Shown: piece after piece, positions 63,997 to 64,000 of the stretch
How positions within the stretch are numbered: the first letter of the stretch is position 1
Layout: the number at the start of each line of letters is the position of its first letter
NCBI RefSeq assembly: GCF_028737325.1
Contig: NZ_JAQZCH010000002.1
Location: 620,001-684,000 of the forward strand
From: Microbacterium thalli
GTDB taxonomy: Bacteria > Actinomycetota > Actinomycetes > Actinomycetales > Microbacteriaceae
DNA: 64,000 bases
Direction of reading: 5' to 3'
The notes under the pieces: model-generated
Database searches by the model: none
What the model was told of the DNA's origin: nothing
Seen by the model: only the letters and a program-made list of their open reading frames with translations
Program-made: the position numbers and the translations under genes

Positions 63997-64000
63997 GCGG

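Overview
The window is 64 kb of GC-rich chromosome, dense with short-spaced genes on both strands. Gene content points to a high-GC Gram-positive actinobacterium, most likely a member of Microbacteriaceae (Microbacterium-like). The evidence is SepH, a homodimeric AceE, polyphosphate glucokinase, a class-A RNase P RNA, a Lys/Ala-rich sigma-A N-terminus, GlnE-controlled glutamine synthetase, a FasR-like gene next to fabD, and many actinobacterial DUF families (3000, 3093, 3145, 3159, 3263, 3710, 4191, 4193, 7455). Most of the window is core genome. No insertion sequence, prophage or CRISPR array was seen; only the last 350 bases look disturbed.

Layout. 1-6.8 kb: a PemK/MazF-like gene cut by the window edge, the ammonium transporter AmtB behind a GlnR-type operator, ZapE, a RibD-like reductase, an alpha/beta hydrolase, and a DUF3000/RNase D-like pair. 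6.9-10.3 kb: beta-oxidation operon (thiolase, FadB). 10.3-16.1 kb: aminopeptidase N, a self-operator TetR regulator with a membrane protein, and DXS (isoprenoid precursor synthesis). 16.2-24.3 kb: aconitase with a 24-bp palindrome upstream, the dut-DUF3710-DUF3159 operon, DUF3093, DUF4193, SepH and a type I phosphodiesterase. 24.3-29.4 kb: topoisomerase IV ParC and ParE, convergent around a 17-bp tandem repeat, then DUF7455. 29.4-33.6 kb: sigma factor RpoD in one operon with a CofE-like ligase and two paralogous ATP-grasp proteins. 33.8-39.5 kb: PAC2 protein, leucyl aminopeptidase, Lpd and the two-lipoyl-domain E2. 39.5-42.1 kb: a pseudokinase-like membrane protein, DUF4191 and an RDD protein. 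42.1-51 kb: nitrogen block, with GlnA (full GlnR operator), two hydrolases, DUF808, GlnE, GlnA2 and a SPOR-like small protein. 51-54.9 kb: PpgK, rnpB, a family-A polymerase, a zinc-ribbon coiled-coil protein and tRNA-Val. 55-62.6 kb: AceE, a FasR-like regulator and the FAS-II operon fabD-fabH-acpP-fabF. 62.7-64 kb: DUF3145, a small acidic protein, a tRNA-3'-end-like segment with short repeats, and a DUF3263 gene with an abnormal tail.

How the genes work together. AceE, E2 and Lpd supply acetyl-CoA and feed the adjacent FAS-II genes; FadA/FadB run the reverse route; aconitase and the E2/Lpd pair belong to the TCA cycle. AmtB, GlnA, GlnA2 and GlnE form an ammonium uptake and assimilation module. 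Two genes of that module carry GTAAC-N6-GAAAC operators, and GlnA keeps the tyrosine that GlnE would modify.

Most notable signals: (1) the rpoD / CofE-like / ATP-grasp / ATP-grasp operon, a candidate amide-ligase pathway of unknown product; (2) a repeated promoter layout, TANNNT then six bases then the start codon, at ten genes, calibrated by rnpB in the same window, which predicts widespread leaderless mRNAs; (3) a tRNA-Val whose 3' end is one base from the ATG of the next gene; (4) palindromic operators at acnA and the tetR gene; (5) the att-like end of the window. All calls come from reading the sequence; no database search was run.
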